From: Dysidea avara | Taxonomy: Eukaryota; Porifera; Demospongiae; Dictyoceratida; Dysideidae | Direction of reading: 5' to 3' | Assembly (NCBI RefSeq): GCF_963678975.1 | Contig: NC_089275.1 | Span: 11,749,682-11,813,681 of the forward strand | Length of the DNA: 64,000 bases | Shown here: positions 21,637-35,700 of the stretch, one piece after another | How positions within the stretch are numbered: position 1 is the stretch's first letter | How the letters are laid out: each line of letters opens with the position of its first letter | Notes under the pieces: generated by a model | What the model was told of the DNA's origin: nothing | The model's input: the letters and a program-made list of their open reading frames with translations, nothing else | The model's database searches: none | Program-made: the position numbers and the translations under genes

Positions 21637-24600
21637 ATGAGCGGAGGCGTGTATGGTGGAGGTGAGCGTTTTGTGAGTAACCAAATAATATCACCGTACG
21701 TAGTATATACGACTGCACGGTGCGCAATAATTAGAAAACACAGGTGCATTTTACAGTACACATATGCACGTATTGTGTATCCCCCATAGATGAAGTAGGC
21801 GCATTAGTGTTTGATATTGGAGCCCACACATGTCGTGCTGGCTTTGCAGGGGAGGACACTCCAAAGGTAAGCTGTTAACTGTTTGCTTACAGTATACATA
21901 CATATATACCTGCTTATGCATTCAAGGTGTACATCTATTGTATGGGGTGTAATTTAGTATGTCATGATAATAGTGTCATGCAGAAGGCAATACATGTGGC
22001 ATGTTATGACTTTCCCATCATCTCTTAACGTACTATATACATTAAACTATACAATATATGTTTTACTATAGGCTGATGTGTCGACAATGATGGGTGTTAA
22101 CAGTAACAACAATGCCATGGAAACAGACCAGCCCCCTAACAACAACAAGAAGTGTTACATTGATACTAACAGTGTATGTGTTGCTAGGGAGAACATGGAG
22201 ATTAGTTCATTTGTGAAAGACTCAATGAGTAAGTTGACAGGACCTTACATATCTTACATACGTGTAAGCACTAGAACCTTGAGAGCTCTAGCTTTAATAA
22301 AGAGTTTATGATTAGGAAGGATCGTGCTTTTAATCATGAGTGGCTATCATAAATTTTGCAAATAGACTAAGTGTGCCTTTGTATGTATGTCCCCATCCTT
22401 AGGCATACATTATCTACATTTTATAGTTGAGGATTGGGACTTGTTTGAGAAGATGATGGATCATTTGTATGAGAAGCATATCAAGTCAGATTCTGAGCTT
22501 CATCCAGTGTTGTTCTCAGAAGTCCCAGTGAGTACCACATGGAACACAGTAGAGCTAGTAGTGTGATCAATGGCCTTTGTTCAGGTCATCTTGTTATGGT
22601 AACCATGTAAACACAGTAGGTCCCAAATGGTGTGTTACATTGTTCATACTTTATGACCTCATTGATAAGACCATCTTGTTATTAAGGTCACAGTGTATAT
22701 TGTATCACTGTTGATTATATGTGCCTTTTTATGTTAGTGGAATCCTAAGGCAAAGAGGGAGAAGTTGACAGAGATTATGTTTGAGAAGTACAAAGTTCCG
22801 GCATATTTTATGTGTAAAAATGCAGTCTTGTCAGCGTAAGTATGTGCATGTAATATAACCAGAATAGCATGTGTTCATTGTTGTACTTTTGAAATTAAGA
22901 AGAATTGTTACCTAGCTCTCTGCTTTGCATGAAGCATGTTTTTAATGCTACATACAAGTACAGCACATAATATGTATACATACTACCAGAAGCTTATATG
23001 CTTATAAGCTCCTGATACTGCTATAAACCATGAAAGTCAAACTTTTTGTTGTTTAAAACAACAAGTTATCTTTTTAACGCTATATTGTAGATATCACCTC
23101 CACATGGGAATTCAGTTATGAGGTGGTGTGTATAGGTTATGTACTGCACTTCTGTTCAGTATTTGAGAGTTTAATAGTACTTTGGCTTTATCACTTACAG
23201 AATATTGACAACATCATTCTTGATTATATATATCACTTGTCAAAGCAATTTCACCACAATAAAAGAAAGAGTTTTGCATGGAAGGTGAATGTTCCTGATT
23301 TGCAGTACATTACACGGTTATGTATGCAGCTGTACCCTTGGTCTATCATTAGTAGTAAGCTCAGTGTTGGTAAGGTGGAGAGTTTTCCTTTACACAGGGT
23401 TGCCAAATCTGTCAGTGTGCTACCAATATCAAGTCATTTTGTTAAGTACATAAAATATAGCCATACTGAAGCAAAGTAGGGTCATGCGCTGTTCTCCTCT
23501 ACTGCTATAATCACTAAAGTCCCTTTTGCTGTCTAAGAGTACTATCCTTGAGTGTAAGTGTATGTTCTGATAAATACCATATATGGCATAACACATGTAC
23601 TCCAATGTTTGCTGCAGGTTTGCTAATGGTCGTTCAACTGCATTAGTGATTGATTCTGGTAGTACACAGACTTCATGTGTACCTGTACATGATGGATATG
23701 TCCTGCAACAAGGTGTGTGCGTGTGTGTGTGTGTGCGTGCGTGTGTGTGTGTGCGTGCGTGTGTGTGTGTGCGTGCGTGTGTGTGTGTGTGTGTAGTGCG
23801 TGTGTATAGTATGTGTGTGCATGTGTGTGTAAAGTGTGTGTGTGTGTGTGTGTGTAGTGCGTGTGTATAGTGTGTGTTTGTGTGTGTATGTGTACATACT
23901 TGCATACATGTGGTATGTGTCTATCAGTATTTATGTAATGTATTTTAATAAATAATTTTGTGTGTTTGTGTGAGAGGTGTTGCATATATGCTTATAATCT
24001 GTTGTGTACTTTTGTAACGTTGTAAATATAACATACACATATCTCATCTCAAACATATCTCACCATCATAGCTGTCATAAGAACACCATTAGCTGGAGAC
24101 CTCATAACGGTCAACTGCAAGTAAGTATTAGCTAATTCCATCATTTCATACATACAGCTATACTTGCCTAATACAGGTCATATTTTGATGAGCTGGGGGT
24201 TGAAATTATCCCACCATACATGATAGCATCAAAGGTATGTTTGGTAGCTGACTACTACATGAGGTGGTTGAATTGAATGTGTGGCATGTAAGCGAATTAG
24301 TAGGAGTGTTCAATACATTGGAATTCTGACTTGAGCAAACCTGGTATTGCTCCTAATATTTTTGTGCTACCTACTATTCCACATAATGCACATCACTTGC
24401 ATTTTTGTGCATTCATATACGTATGCTTGCTTGTGTATGTATACTGTGGATGGAGTGTGGAAGGAAAACTGAGAATTTTCCATGATTATATATGATTTTC
24501 ATCATTCTGTTTTACATCCATTCACACTTCATATCATACACATGGTTTGGAGTAGCCAGATGGTATTTGATGTAATATTTAGTCATATGTGCATACATGT

Positions 24601-26950
24601 ATTTCCATGGAATAACCACGCAAGTGTTTATGCATTGTGTCCATATGTGTGTGTGTGGTACTCATGTACATTGTGTTCAATACACCAGGATATGGTTAAA
24701 GAGAGAGCATCCCCGGTATACACTAAGAAGAAGTTTCCTCCAGTTACTGACTCCTACCATAGTCTAATGGTGCGAAGAGTGCTACAAGATTTTGCTGCCA
24801 CAGTTATACAAGTTTCTGATACATCTCTAGCAAATGAGTAAGAGATCTCCATGGTTATTGTATAGTAGTGGTGACTATGTTACATGTTTCACTGCTGCAG
24901 GATACAGAATAGTACAAGTATTCCTCCAGTGTCGTATGTGTTCCCAAATGGATACAACCTCGGTCTAACTGTAGACAGGTTTAAACTGACAGAAGCTTTG
25001 TTTGATGCTTCATCCCACAACTTAAAGGTATGCTGCACATGATCCACACACTGAGAGTCATGTTTGCTGTAGACACACAGCTGTGGTGTCAGCAGCCTAA
25101 CCATCAGCACAAAGTTAGTATAGACACTTAGCAGGTGCCAGTTAATGTAGCTACAAAACGTAGATCTGCGTATAACTTCACCACTCTGAATCGCTGGGTA
25201 CTAAAAAGATCGCATTAATAAAGTGTAGCCATCATGAAAAAATGGTTGAATGCAGTAACCATCATACCGCAGCTCCTTCACAGAAAGGCACTTAACCCTT
25301 AAAGGTGCATAAAACTTTTGGGGAATTCGTGTTTACACAACACAGGCAAACAGTACATGGTGACATTAGGTGGAGTAGCTTAACTCTTAACCTAAAACTA
25401 CACATTGATCAAAATTTGGACTACTTAGGAAAGGCTATTTTAATCACTGTGACAGTAGATACTTACTTGTTATGAAGCAAAGAACAGCAGCAACTTGCAT
25501 TATCCATGATTCAAACTTCTCACCACATGTTTAACTTTGATTGTGGATCTATCATGTGAGTATTATATGGCTTGACTCAATATTTAATGGCAAAGTGAAC
25601 AGCTCATATTGCAAGTTGATAGGTGTTACCGACATTGAGTCTGTAAAGGGTTTGTGTGTTCATTAAATGAAAAGTTACTTATAAGACGAGCATGCTGTAG
25701 TGCCCCTAGGCATCATTTTAATCCTTATTACATCATGAATACAATGAAGTAAATTGTGTAGCCATTGGAAGTGCACTTCGAAATTACAATACTTTGTTTA
25801 CACCGATGCACTCGGGTTCATCCCTTTAATTACAAATTACATTGTATATTGTTCAGAGAATTATTGGGAAGTTATACTGAATATTGTCAATCCATACGAA
25901 GCTTTGTTATATGTATAACTTAGCTGTATTATAGGCATCTTTGTAAGTTTGTATTCCACTGATTCTCGTTTCTAAAATTGTCATAGCTACCCCTGGTTTT
26001 ACAAAACACACACTTGCTTGAAGAAACTCTAATTGAACAGTCACCTAATATTACATACAATTATCTGGAATACACTATTCACTGTTGTTACTCTACAGGG
26101 TATTCATGGAGGTGATTTGTTGAGTATTCCCAATGTGGTCACTACCAGTGCTGGAATGTGTGATATTGACATTAGACCAGTAAGGAAGGGATAAAGTTAA
26201 TATACTACTCTGCTGTTGTTATTGTCTTCCTATAGAGTCTATACAGTGGTATTATTGCAGTTGGAGGTAACTCGTTACTACCAGGTTTTACTGAGAGGCT
26301 CACTAAAGAGCTAACAATAAAAACACCACCAGTAAGTGGATTCTGTTTATTGTTACATACAGCAAGAGGGAAATACTCTAATATAACAGTCACTAATGTC
26401 ACAATGGCATTGTGTAAGGGTGGGTTTGTGAGTCCCAGATTTACTGTACATGCCATATGGTATAGCAGCCCTGCTACAAAGTAAAAATGTGCAAATTTTA
26501 ATTGAACCATTACTCGTCTCAAATCAATTGAACCTATGCACCATCTTATTCACCTGCTTGTGGAGAGTTCAAATATTTTCAGATAATGCTGTGACAATAA
26601 AAAAAACTTGAGGAATTATGCGAATTAGGTGGATTTTTACTGAGACAGTCACAATTATAAACACATTTCATGTAAGATATTATTTTTGTGATCTATGCAC
26701 AATTTATAACTGTAAACTTATTTGTACATTTTAGAGTATACGTGTCAAAGTTATTCAAAATTCATCAACAGTAGAAAAGAGATTCAGTTCATGGATAGGT
26801 GGTTCAATTTTAGCTTCTCTGGTAAGTGCACCATAGTAAGTGTGCCAAATATGTTATTCTTCTATATAGGGAACATTTCAACAAATATGGATATCAAAAC
26901 TAGAATACGATGAAGTTGGAAAGACTGTTGTGGAGAAGAAATGTCCTTAA
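21637..26950 (+). CDS. ACTL6A: Actin-related protein BAF53/ACTL6, complete, 426 aa
   Basis: Nuclear actin-related subunit of SWI/SNF (BAF) and, in animals, of INO80 and TIP60/SRCAP-type chromatin complexes. Fourteen exons: 21637-21661, 21790-21866, 22072-22228, 22427-22527, 22738-22835, 23618-23712, 24072-24120, 24177-24234, 24689-24837, 24901-25027, 26099-26179, 26236-26331, 26735-26821 and 26870-26950. All have GT-AG borders and consistent phases, totalling 1281 nt. The protein opens [19 protein letters not shown], the signature start of BAF53. It keeps [37 protein letters not shown]-like [31 protein letters not shown] and [19 protein letters not shown], and ends KKCP. Human ACTL6A is 429 aa. 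Exon 3 has a lineage-specific Asn-rich insert. The vertebrate A/B split is later, so the symbol means the ACTL6 family. The donor of exon 6 runs straight into a GT microsatellite. Confidence 0.97.
23713..23890. repeat. GT-rich microsatellite fused to a splice donor
   Basis: The donor of ACTL6 exon 6 (AG|GTGTGTGCG) is the first unit of a ~175-bp GT/GC repeat. Long open frames across it on both strands are repeat artefacts. Confidence 0.9.
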
Positions 26951-28511
26951 CTAAAATGATCATTCAATACGCATGCACACACACACTCAATAATTATCAG
27001 CTATGATTGATTACCTCTAGTTCACTACAGTATTAACAACATTCAGGTGGTCTGAAAATGTTTAATATAGCTAACTGGGGACTAACGTATGGTATAGTTA
27101 TCTTTGGAGAGTAAGTGGACACAGATTTGTGTAAAGTTGTTACAAATACTTTCTCGAATTGAACCCATAAAATAGAAATAGCTACTACCTTCTTAATGCA
27201 CTGTAGTGTGGTTTAGTATTAAAATGGGATGTTTCATTGCTACACATAATTCAATAGAGATTTTTCAATTTGGTATTAAAAATATCAGTCTCAGGATTAT
27301 TTCCATGTGGGTTGGCAGTCCATTTTAATTATGTAATTTGATTACTAAAATATAGATTTATTAAAGAAATGTCAGTGTTGATTAAAGGATATTAAGTGGA
27401 AGTATTTGTTCGTAGCCAATTCCATAGAGTAACTGACCTCATGTGTAGCTATATAGCAGGTGCGGACAAATTGGCTATCTAGATCTCTTTCATGCATGAT
27501 TCATTGTTTCTGCTATTACATTATCTCTTTTGTTGCTCTGTAGGAAAACCTCTATTACATGTCTAATGGTATTATTCTTGAGTACATATTGAACATGTAT
27601 GTACTGTTACATAAGTGGATGTCTTGTTAAATCTCTCTGTCTCTGGTTACAATGACCACAAGCACAATAAGTTGGATAAAATGTTAGCAGCACAGGTGAT
27701 TGCCCCTGTGTTCTATGCTGTATAGAACATCAACAGCACTGGAACACATCTCTGACCACTGCTTACAATCCTACCATTACCAGCACCACCCATTCTACAC
27801 TAACAACGCTGACAACAAATTAATGTGACCAGATTTGCTTCCACACACATCTAATTATGAACTTGGAAAACCATATTTTAGTGATAAAGAAACACGTGCA
27901 CATTAACCTGAAATTTAATTTGCTCTATCCACTAAGCTATGTTGGCACTCACTACTGACCAACTTCCAAGTCAATAGCATATTTTTTCCAATCTGAAGTT
28001 ATGAGTTACATTGTCAAATTTGTTGCAATTGGTTGGGTGTGGAAGACCCCTTTTTACAAATCTGGATCGCCAGAATTTTCCACTAATGAACAAATGATAC
28101 AGATTTGCAATTTTAATTTATAAGCATTTTGTACCATAAACGTAAGTAGTAGAAATTTGTCACTCTCTTATTGAGAATTGGACTCTGTACTTTCCACACA
28201 AAACCAATTGTGGCATGTTGGCTTTAGCCAATCTCTGCAAGGTAAAACAAAACTATTACCCAGCTAGAGGTGCCATCATGGTCTTAAACACACACGCTTG
28301 TACACAAATGACCATCTTAGCTGGAGACCTTGCTCGTAACAGTCAATTGCAAGTGATCTGTTATGTGATTTATGTCCTACACCCAGGCCATGATTTAGGT
28401 GGTGGCTAATTGCTAAGGGGGCTGTAGTTTCCTTTTCAACCAATACTTGGCCATCATGACCCAAACTCTTCCGTTTAATTAATCGTATTTCTGAAAGTAT
28501 ACACTACTAGC
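26951..28511. other. No gene; 3' flank of ACTL6 with repeat remnants
   Basis: Bases 27834-28071 form a diverged inverted-repeat element related to the one at 53531-53777 (shared TGTGACC end, 'CACTAAGCTATGTTGG.ACTCACTAC' core, 'TGTGGAAGACCCC'). Bases about 28308-28355 resemble ACTL6 exon 7 and its donor. Otherwise nothing recognised. Confidence 0.5.
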
Positions 28512-29128
28512 CAGACATGGGGCCAAGTACATTTAAAAGTACTTAAGTAAAGTACAAGTACTTTTGAATTTTCCAAGTACAAGTATAAGTACTCCAACAG
28601 CAATCCAGAGAGTACTTAAGTAAAGTACAAGTACATGCTGGAAGTACTTAAGTAAAGTACAAGTACATTTTGCTGTAGTGAAACATATGCTGTATCCAGT
28701 GTGTTGTAGTATGTAAGTGTGCCTAGGGGGGTTGGTTTTTGTCAACCAATCTCTCTGTTAAACTCTTAAAATGCACTGACTTGAACAACAGCATTGTTTT
28801 TGTTTGCCAGAATGCTATGACATCATTAATCGTGGCAACATGATACATAGTAAGGTTGGGGAAGGCAGTAGAAGAATTGCAAGAAGTTGTAAACTGCACC
28901 TTCATAAAATTCTGTTATTCTCATTGTACACCCACTGTGTACAAACTACGTACAATGTTTGCAGTACTTACAAGTACTTTAAGTACTCAAGTACATAGCA
29001 AAGTACTTGAGTATAAGTACAAGTACATTGGGGAAATTAAGAAAGTATTTAAGTAAAGTACAAGTACTTTCAAATCTGTACTTAAGTGTACTTAAGTATA
29101 AGTACTCATGTACTTGGCCCCATGTCTG
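28512..29128. mobile_element. hAT-type MITE, 617 bp
   Basis: A perfect 8-bp duplication CTACTAGC lies at 28504-28511 and 29129-29136. The terminal inverted repeat is CAGACATGGGGCCAAGTA, perfect at both ends. The arms are built from the word AAGTACTTAAGTA/ACAAGTAC repeated many times, so most of the element can fold back. Short frames inside are not genes. Confidence 0.95.
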
Positions 29129-29317
29129 CTACTAGCAATACAAAATTACGTCAACATAATTATATCTATTGCTCAATACTCAGCTCCAGAGGGGTGGGCT
29201 GCTGCTTTTTCCTCAAGAACTTTTCAAGACATCTCCATAGTTACAAAAGTTTAATTGTGGGTTTTGTTAAATTAGCAATACATTCTACTATGGCTGTAAG
29301 AGGTAGATTTCACTTGT

Positions 29318-29420
29318 GAATTATGTGGTCTCAAAAACGTTATGTTTGAGACAACGTTATATGTGGTCTCAAAAACGTTATGTTTAAAAACGTTATATGT
29401 GGTCTCAAAAACGTTATGTT
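29318..29420. repeat. Tandem repeat, ~30-bp unit
   Basis: At least three copies of TGTGGTCTCAAAAACGTTAT with variable spacers. Confidence 0.85.
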
Positions 29421-29489
29421 TTTTGATATCATACCAACTCAATGTTTGCACTACATACAGACATACAGAAACATTTTAATCATCTTTTG

Positions 29490-29632
29490 TCATCATCATC
29501 ATCATCATTATGATCCTCATCATCATCATCATTATGATCCTCATCATCATCATCATCATCATCCTCATCATCATCATGATCCTCATACTCATCAACATCA
29601 AAATCATCATCATAATTATCACCGTCATTGCT
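29490..29632. repeat. (CAT)n trinucleotide repeat
   Basis: CATCATCAT and variants. On the minus strand one frame reads a run of Asp/Glu ending Lys-Arg-stop, but the splice phase needed to join it to the upstream exon does not fit. Confidence 0.9.
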
Positions 29633-29734
29633 GGAATTCAACAGATAACAACACAACATGATGATATACTATAAATTGTTACTTGATAAAATGTTCCTGT
29701 TTCATCTCTAATGGGGAACCATACATGGATCACA

Positions 29735-32700
29735 TCACATGATGTCACTATCCTCACCTAGTCCTTGAGATGATGCTCCACTTTCACCAGTTGTACTAGC
29801 CTCCCCAAACACTGACTGCATGCACTAAAAATGAACCATGTACATAATCACTCTTGCTGACATAGCCGATTGCATATAAAGTATACATGTAAAGTAAATA
29901 CGTACTACATGATCGTGAGAGTAGCATAACTGATTATTACCAAATTTTCCAGTTGTATTCCCAGCATGTCAGTGCTGATAAATAATTTAATTACATGTAA
30001 TATAATAACTTGCATATACAAGGGACATTATGGCCAAAGTCTTTATGTGTCTTGGTAAGAACACTCAGCTACAGAACTAAAAAAGTGGCAAACATTATAA
30101 GGTATCCAGACACACAAATCTCTCCAAATCAAATTGCAACATGCTACCCAAATTCAGCATCAGGGCTGGAGTCCATGATCCAGCCGTTCCAGACCACTTT
30201 TCAGTTTGTAATAGGAATAAGTGGTTAAGTTTGTTAGTTTTCAATAATGCAGTCTACAGTGTATACAAACGGGAGTAAATGATGCTAGCATGGAATTGTC
30301 CCCGAACATTTTAACTTTGCTTAACACATCAAACTTCATGATCAATCAGCAGAAAGCACAGCAGCAAAAATGGGGACTCGTGCCTTTAGTTCCCTCTGAA
30401 CGACAACATAATTATAATGATGATTTATTTGTCTCTCATACACACATTGCATTTACACATGTAGCTGTATAAGAAACTGTGACTAATATTTCAGGCTGCA
30501 GGACCAATGAATCCTGCAAACCCTCAGCATGTATGCTGTAAATCCTTAATAATAGTATTGCATACCTATAGGTGTATTAATTGGAGATCACATGAACATG
30601 GACTATATTATGTACACACAAGCTAGGCTTTCAATACCTGAGTAATATCTTTCAGCAGAAACTGTACAACATCATTGTGAGCACCTTCCAGTGCTAGCTG
30701 CAGTGGATTATTGCTCTCCTATTGTGAAACATAATGAGAAACATGTATCAGATAAATATACTGTATTTTAGGGATGTTACAGTGGTGGGGGATTATGCCA
30801 ACAAAAGTACAAGTATGTGTAAAGAATCAAGAATTGTGCTGATATTTTACAGCAACTATAAAGCTTTAAAAGCAATAAAATTTGCTATGCATGTGCATAT
30901 TTTATACCAGTTTGTTACACATGTTTAGTTGTACTTTAAGTCCCTTTAAGGGCATGTTAGGATTTGATACAACAGCAATACCACTGCATAAGTCATAGTG
31001 ATGGACATTTGAAGATGATTTCTGGTTGATCATTTTCTGTGTGGAAATTGTAGGCATTCGTATCTGTACTATATGTAAGAAGTATCACAATAATTAAGAT
31101 TTTTACTGATTAGGGACCGTAGAAGCAATAGGAGCAGTGAAACAAGGCAGGTCGTGTATACCTGCACGGCAGTGAAACAAGGCAGGTCGTGTATACCTGC
31201 AGATATACTAGTGGACATGTAATTCCTACTTTAGTAGTTTAGTTGGCTATAGTTTCTGGTAAATATTTTTGCAAGAAAGTGCAAACTTTTATGAGTTAAG
31301 TGACAGCAAACAGTGAAGAAATCAAATCCATATATAGTGTTAGAGTGAAATTATGCTTAGCTAAAAGCATCAGTCAGTCAAGCGGTCAGTTAGTTAGGTA
31401 GTAATGTTTTTCTTACAAATCCATAGAAACTTGTTGAAATTGTTGGTGAAGGCGTTATTGGTTTGATTAGCTTGTACAGTGATCAAACCAGGGACCTTCA
31501 CAGCCATATCCCAAAACCTTCACCACTGAACCGCTGCTGTCATGCAGCTATGCCTACCCAATACTGCCAAGCTGTGATGAAGGAAAAATGAGGTTAGATT
31601 TTTGGTGATATTTCTTGGGCAGAAAACCCCAAACCTTCATCACATTGTAAGTGTAACTGCACAACAGAAGAAGTGCTAATGTCAGTACACTAAATACAGT
31701 AGTATAGCACACACATAACATCTTTTACACCACAAAGGTGCCACCTTACTGTGTGCTTATTTGATAGTTCTTACTACATTGGATTGCACTTCTTACTAGT
31801 AACACTAATACTTCAACTCATTTTATCACACACATACCAACTAACCACATCAAGTGCATTCACATTTGCTCCAAATCTGATCAGCATTTCCACTGTTTGT
31901 TTATGTCCACTCCTTGCAGCATAATGTAAAGGACTCTTCATATCCTGCATTAACATAACAAATACACACGTTACTGGTACAGTAGATGCACATAGTCTCT
32001 TAAGATTGGCACATGCATCACACATTGAATGACTGTGTATAGGTAAATCTGAAATTGTTAAAGGCACAGTGTACACTGGCTACCTTTTTATACAGCGAGA
32101 CAATGAAGTCTGTGCACCTTAAGACATTTAGTATTATAATCATGATTCTTTGTTGGTCAAGGAATATCGCAATAATCACCAGATGCATATCTTAGTTACA
32201 TACACATTTAGACAAAAACGTACAAAATCTACTGAGTAGGGATCACCATAATAAAAAAAAGAGAATTTTGCCTGGTATGCAAATTCTACCTTCTTCTACC
32301 AAGCTGTACATATTTGTAGTGGCCAACAATGGATTAAACAGGTGATCTTGTTCCAACCCCTTGTTTGATCATAGCTATTAGGTGATCTTGTTCCAACCCC
32401 TTGTTTGATCATAGCTATTACGTAGGTTTTAAAGCTTTCAATTTTCATTATACTTGTGGGCTGGTTTACTTTGTGTAAATTTATTTATATCACACAAAAG
32501 ATAAGAATGGTGCCAGACATATTAGCCAATACAATATATAGGCTATCAATTTGTAACTTTTTGCATTCCTTATGATAATTACTAGCAAGCAAAGTGGTAG
32601 TTGTCAGCTGTTCTCTGCCCTTACACAATATTACATACAGAGAACATTAACAGTATAGGTATAGGCATGCCTGAAATTAATCTCTTCATTTTGACTGCTT

Positions 32701-35700
32701 TGAAGGGGTATATACTATGGTGTAACAATTCCTTTACATTCTTAGTATACACTATAGTGTTTGGATTCTGTCCCATCATCCTTCACATCATGTCACATCT
32801 CTAATATGTATACATCTAGAATATAGCTACATACATTTGACCATGCTTTCAATGGTAGTACTACTATAGTTCTACCACATTGACTAACATTATCTAATGC
32901 ATTAACGTCTGCTCCACATCTGAGAAGTGTTTCAACTGCTTGCACTTGTCCTTTCTTGGCAGCTTGGTGTAAGGCAGTCTCTTTCCACTGTAATAATACA
33001 TAGGTAACCAAATAATATGATCACATTTTAAAAATAACACATATGCACATAGTTCACAATGGACAAGATTAGTGTTGACAAGCTTCAGGGTCAATGACCT
33101 TTGCCCAACAGGTTGTAAACTGTTACTGTATTCACAAGCTTTGTTTGTCATTTTATAATACTGATGCCAGGTCCTTGCAAAAGCCAGTAAAGCAAATTGA
33201 GCTTTCCAATAGCCAAGTAGGTGGTTACACATCAGTGGTGGTGCTATTGTGCAACTTGGATTGGTTTTGTCAAATCTATGAAGTAGCATGCACTAACTGT
33301 ACTGTTTGGATCATGACATAATGTTGCAACATTCTTTACATTATCAGTATAATATGTAGTTGTCTGTTACATTGTACACCATGCAGGGTTGAAACTGGGT
33401 TAGGTCATCCAGGTCAACTGGGTCATGCTTTGTCTGGACAGATTGTATAATATCTGGATGGATTGTGCATTACATGATGTATAACCCAGTTTCAACCCTA
33501 TTACACACCAATGTGTTGGTTTGGATTGAATGAACTATAATATTGGATACTCACTGCTACCATTTCATCAAACACATACACAAAATAACTAACATTATCG
33601 AGTGCATTCACATCTGCTCCTAATGGGATCAGTGTTTTTACTACTTGAATGTGTCCTCTTAAAGCAGCATAATGTAAAGCAGTCTTCTTCTCCTGTAATT
33701 TGATAAAACAACATCAGTTGACTAGTGAACCAATTATGACTTTTGTGATAACATGCCATATGTGAAAAATCTTAAGATATTTGCATAAGGAAAGGATGAT
33801 GTCGGAACACGATGGGATTTGTTACAGTGCATTAGTGAGAGGTGAACGCAGACCAAATATTCAGATCTAAAGTGAACTATTGAACTAAATGGGTACATAC
33901 TTTATGATGACACATGGCAGTACGCCATGCAGCCCAACCAAGAAGATGTCTTATGTTAATAGCCCATGAACAGACACACTACATCTGCTACATGGTAGCA
34001 TAATGCATTCTGTTTCATGTGATTCATAGCAAGATGTGTCAGTGCAAAAATGGCACACCCATAGTGGTTCCACTTTATGTAAATTTGTTTTGCACCTGTA
34101 CTTTGCAGCTGGCATTTATAAGTCAAAAGTGATGATCTGATTCATTATTAATGGTATATTTCAAGGTATAGTTGATTCCACTCCTTGGCTACTTGATTTC
34201 TTTGAGCAGGCTGTAGGACCAGGTGTCCTACAGACCTTCAGCACTTGTGCTGTAAAGCATTAATAAATAATAATAAATAAATTTCTAATGCTGAACTAAA
34301 AATTATTTACCTGTGCACCTATTAAACCATTGCATAAATGAAAAAATGTAATGATGCTAACAGTTGTAAATTTAAAAACAAGGAATGCCCAGTTTAGCGG
34401 TACAGATACCTCTAATGAAATCTGCTTGATAAACTATGCTAAAAAGTTTGTAAAATGCTACATTGCTTATTTGTGCCTTTCTTGTGTTTTTAAATTATAA
34501 ACAAGTACGTTTATTATGTAGCAATTCTTGAAGCTAGTTATTTGTGACTGGATTTCAGTAACGTATGTAAACTGCTGCATGTCTATGCACAGAAAACCGA
34601 ACTCATATTTTTACCACAATTGGTTTGCTGATGTAATAGACAGCCACATTTCGCTGCATTTTTTAGAGAACAGGCGAGTCTGATTTCTACACCAGCTATT
34701 CACAGACCCTATGAAAAACACGAGTATAGATTTTTTCCCATTCAATATCTAATGTGTTGCTGTTATTCAATGGAGAGTGATTTGTGTGCATGTGACCCAA
34801 CTTGATGGACCTCAACTTCTGGCTTTTACTTGTCTTCTTTTATAAGATTCCCATCACCACCCCTACCCATAATCCCCATGACCCCAACACAATACATATG
34901 GCCACCTCACTTAAATTAAATGCAGCCAAAACTGCATTGTATAACATTTTTTGAAATGTTCCTTAGTCTTAATTACATAGTAAAATCTACTAACCCCATC
35001 AGTAGTGTTCGTGTCAATATATCTGGTGGTTATTAATCTGTCCACTGTTGCAACACTACCATGTTTAGCTGCCTCCAGTAGTTGATACAGTTCTTTTTCC
35101 TGTTAGAAAATATCTCAAATGTTTAGAACACAAATGCAACCATTAATAACTACCATAACAAATTGGGTCTAGGTACAAAAGGCAGTGCAAGTAGCATAGA
35201 ATAGAATCAAGGATGGATTTAGGGGTGATGCATGGGGGCTAGAGCACCCCCTCCCAAATTTTACTATACGTACTAGCTAGAAATATAGTAGAAACTACAG
35301 TACAGGTGCAGTTGCATCTAAAGCATGCATGGATAATGAAAACATGGAAAAGAGTGAGAAGTGCTAATCTCTTCTAGGAATCAACAAGTGGGTATCAAAG
35401 GGATAAAAAGCTGTTAAACATTGGAATACCCTAATAGAACAGTCAACTACTCTAATAGAACATCCATTGTTAAAATTCTTTAAACTATAAAGAACAAAGA
35501 CCAACTCCTACACCCCTTGAACTTCAACTTTGAACTCAACCATACTGCAGCATCTATGCTGTGTCCTTTATATGAAACCTAGTTACCATTGCTAGAAAAT
35601 GATGATTTCACTTAGTTCTCACAATGCTTATTCAATAAGGTCCAGTCAATTATTGCCAAATTTGATCACAGAAAGCTAAATTTATAAATTTTCCTGTGAG

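Noticed and set aside
23429-23985. Long His/Thr- and Val/Cys-rich frames on both strands
   Set aside because: They arise from the GT/CA microsatellite, as do those at 47398-47933, 20248-20676 and 51967-52283.
28512-29128. Small frames on both strands as peptides
   Set aside because: They lie wholly inside the hAT MITE and are made of its AAGTACTT repeats.
29490-29632. Minus-strand Asp/Glu-rich frame ending Lys-Arg as an acidic tail of gene A
   Set aside because: The upstream exon (29815-29758) would enter it in the wrong phase, whereas reading through that exon gives a stop at 29735 directly. The acidic run is a by-product of the CAT repeat.
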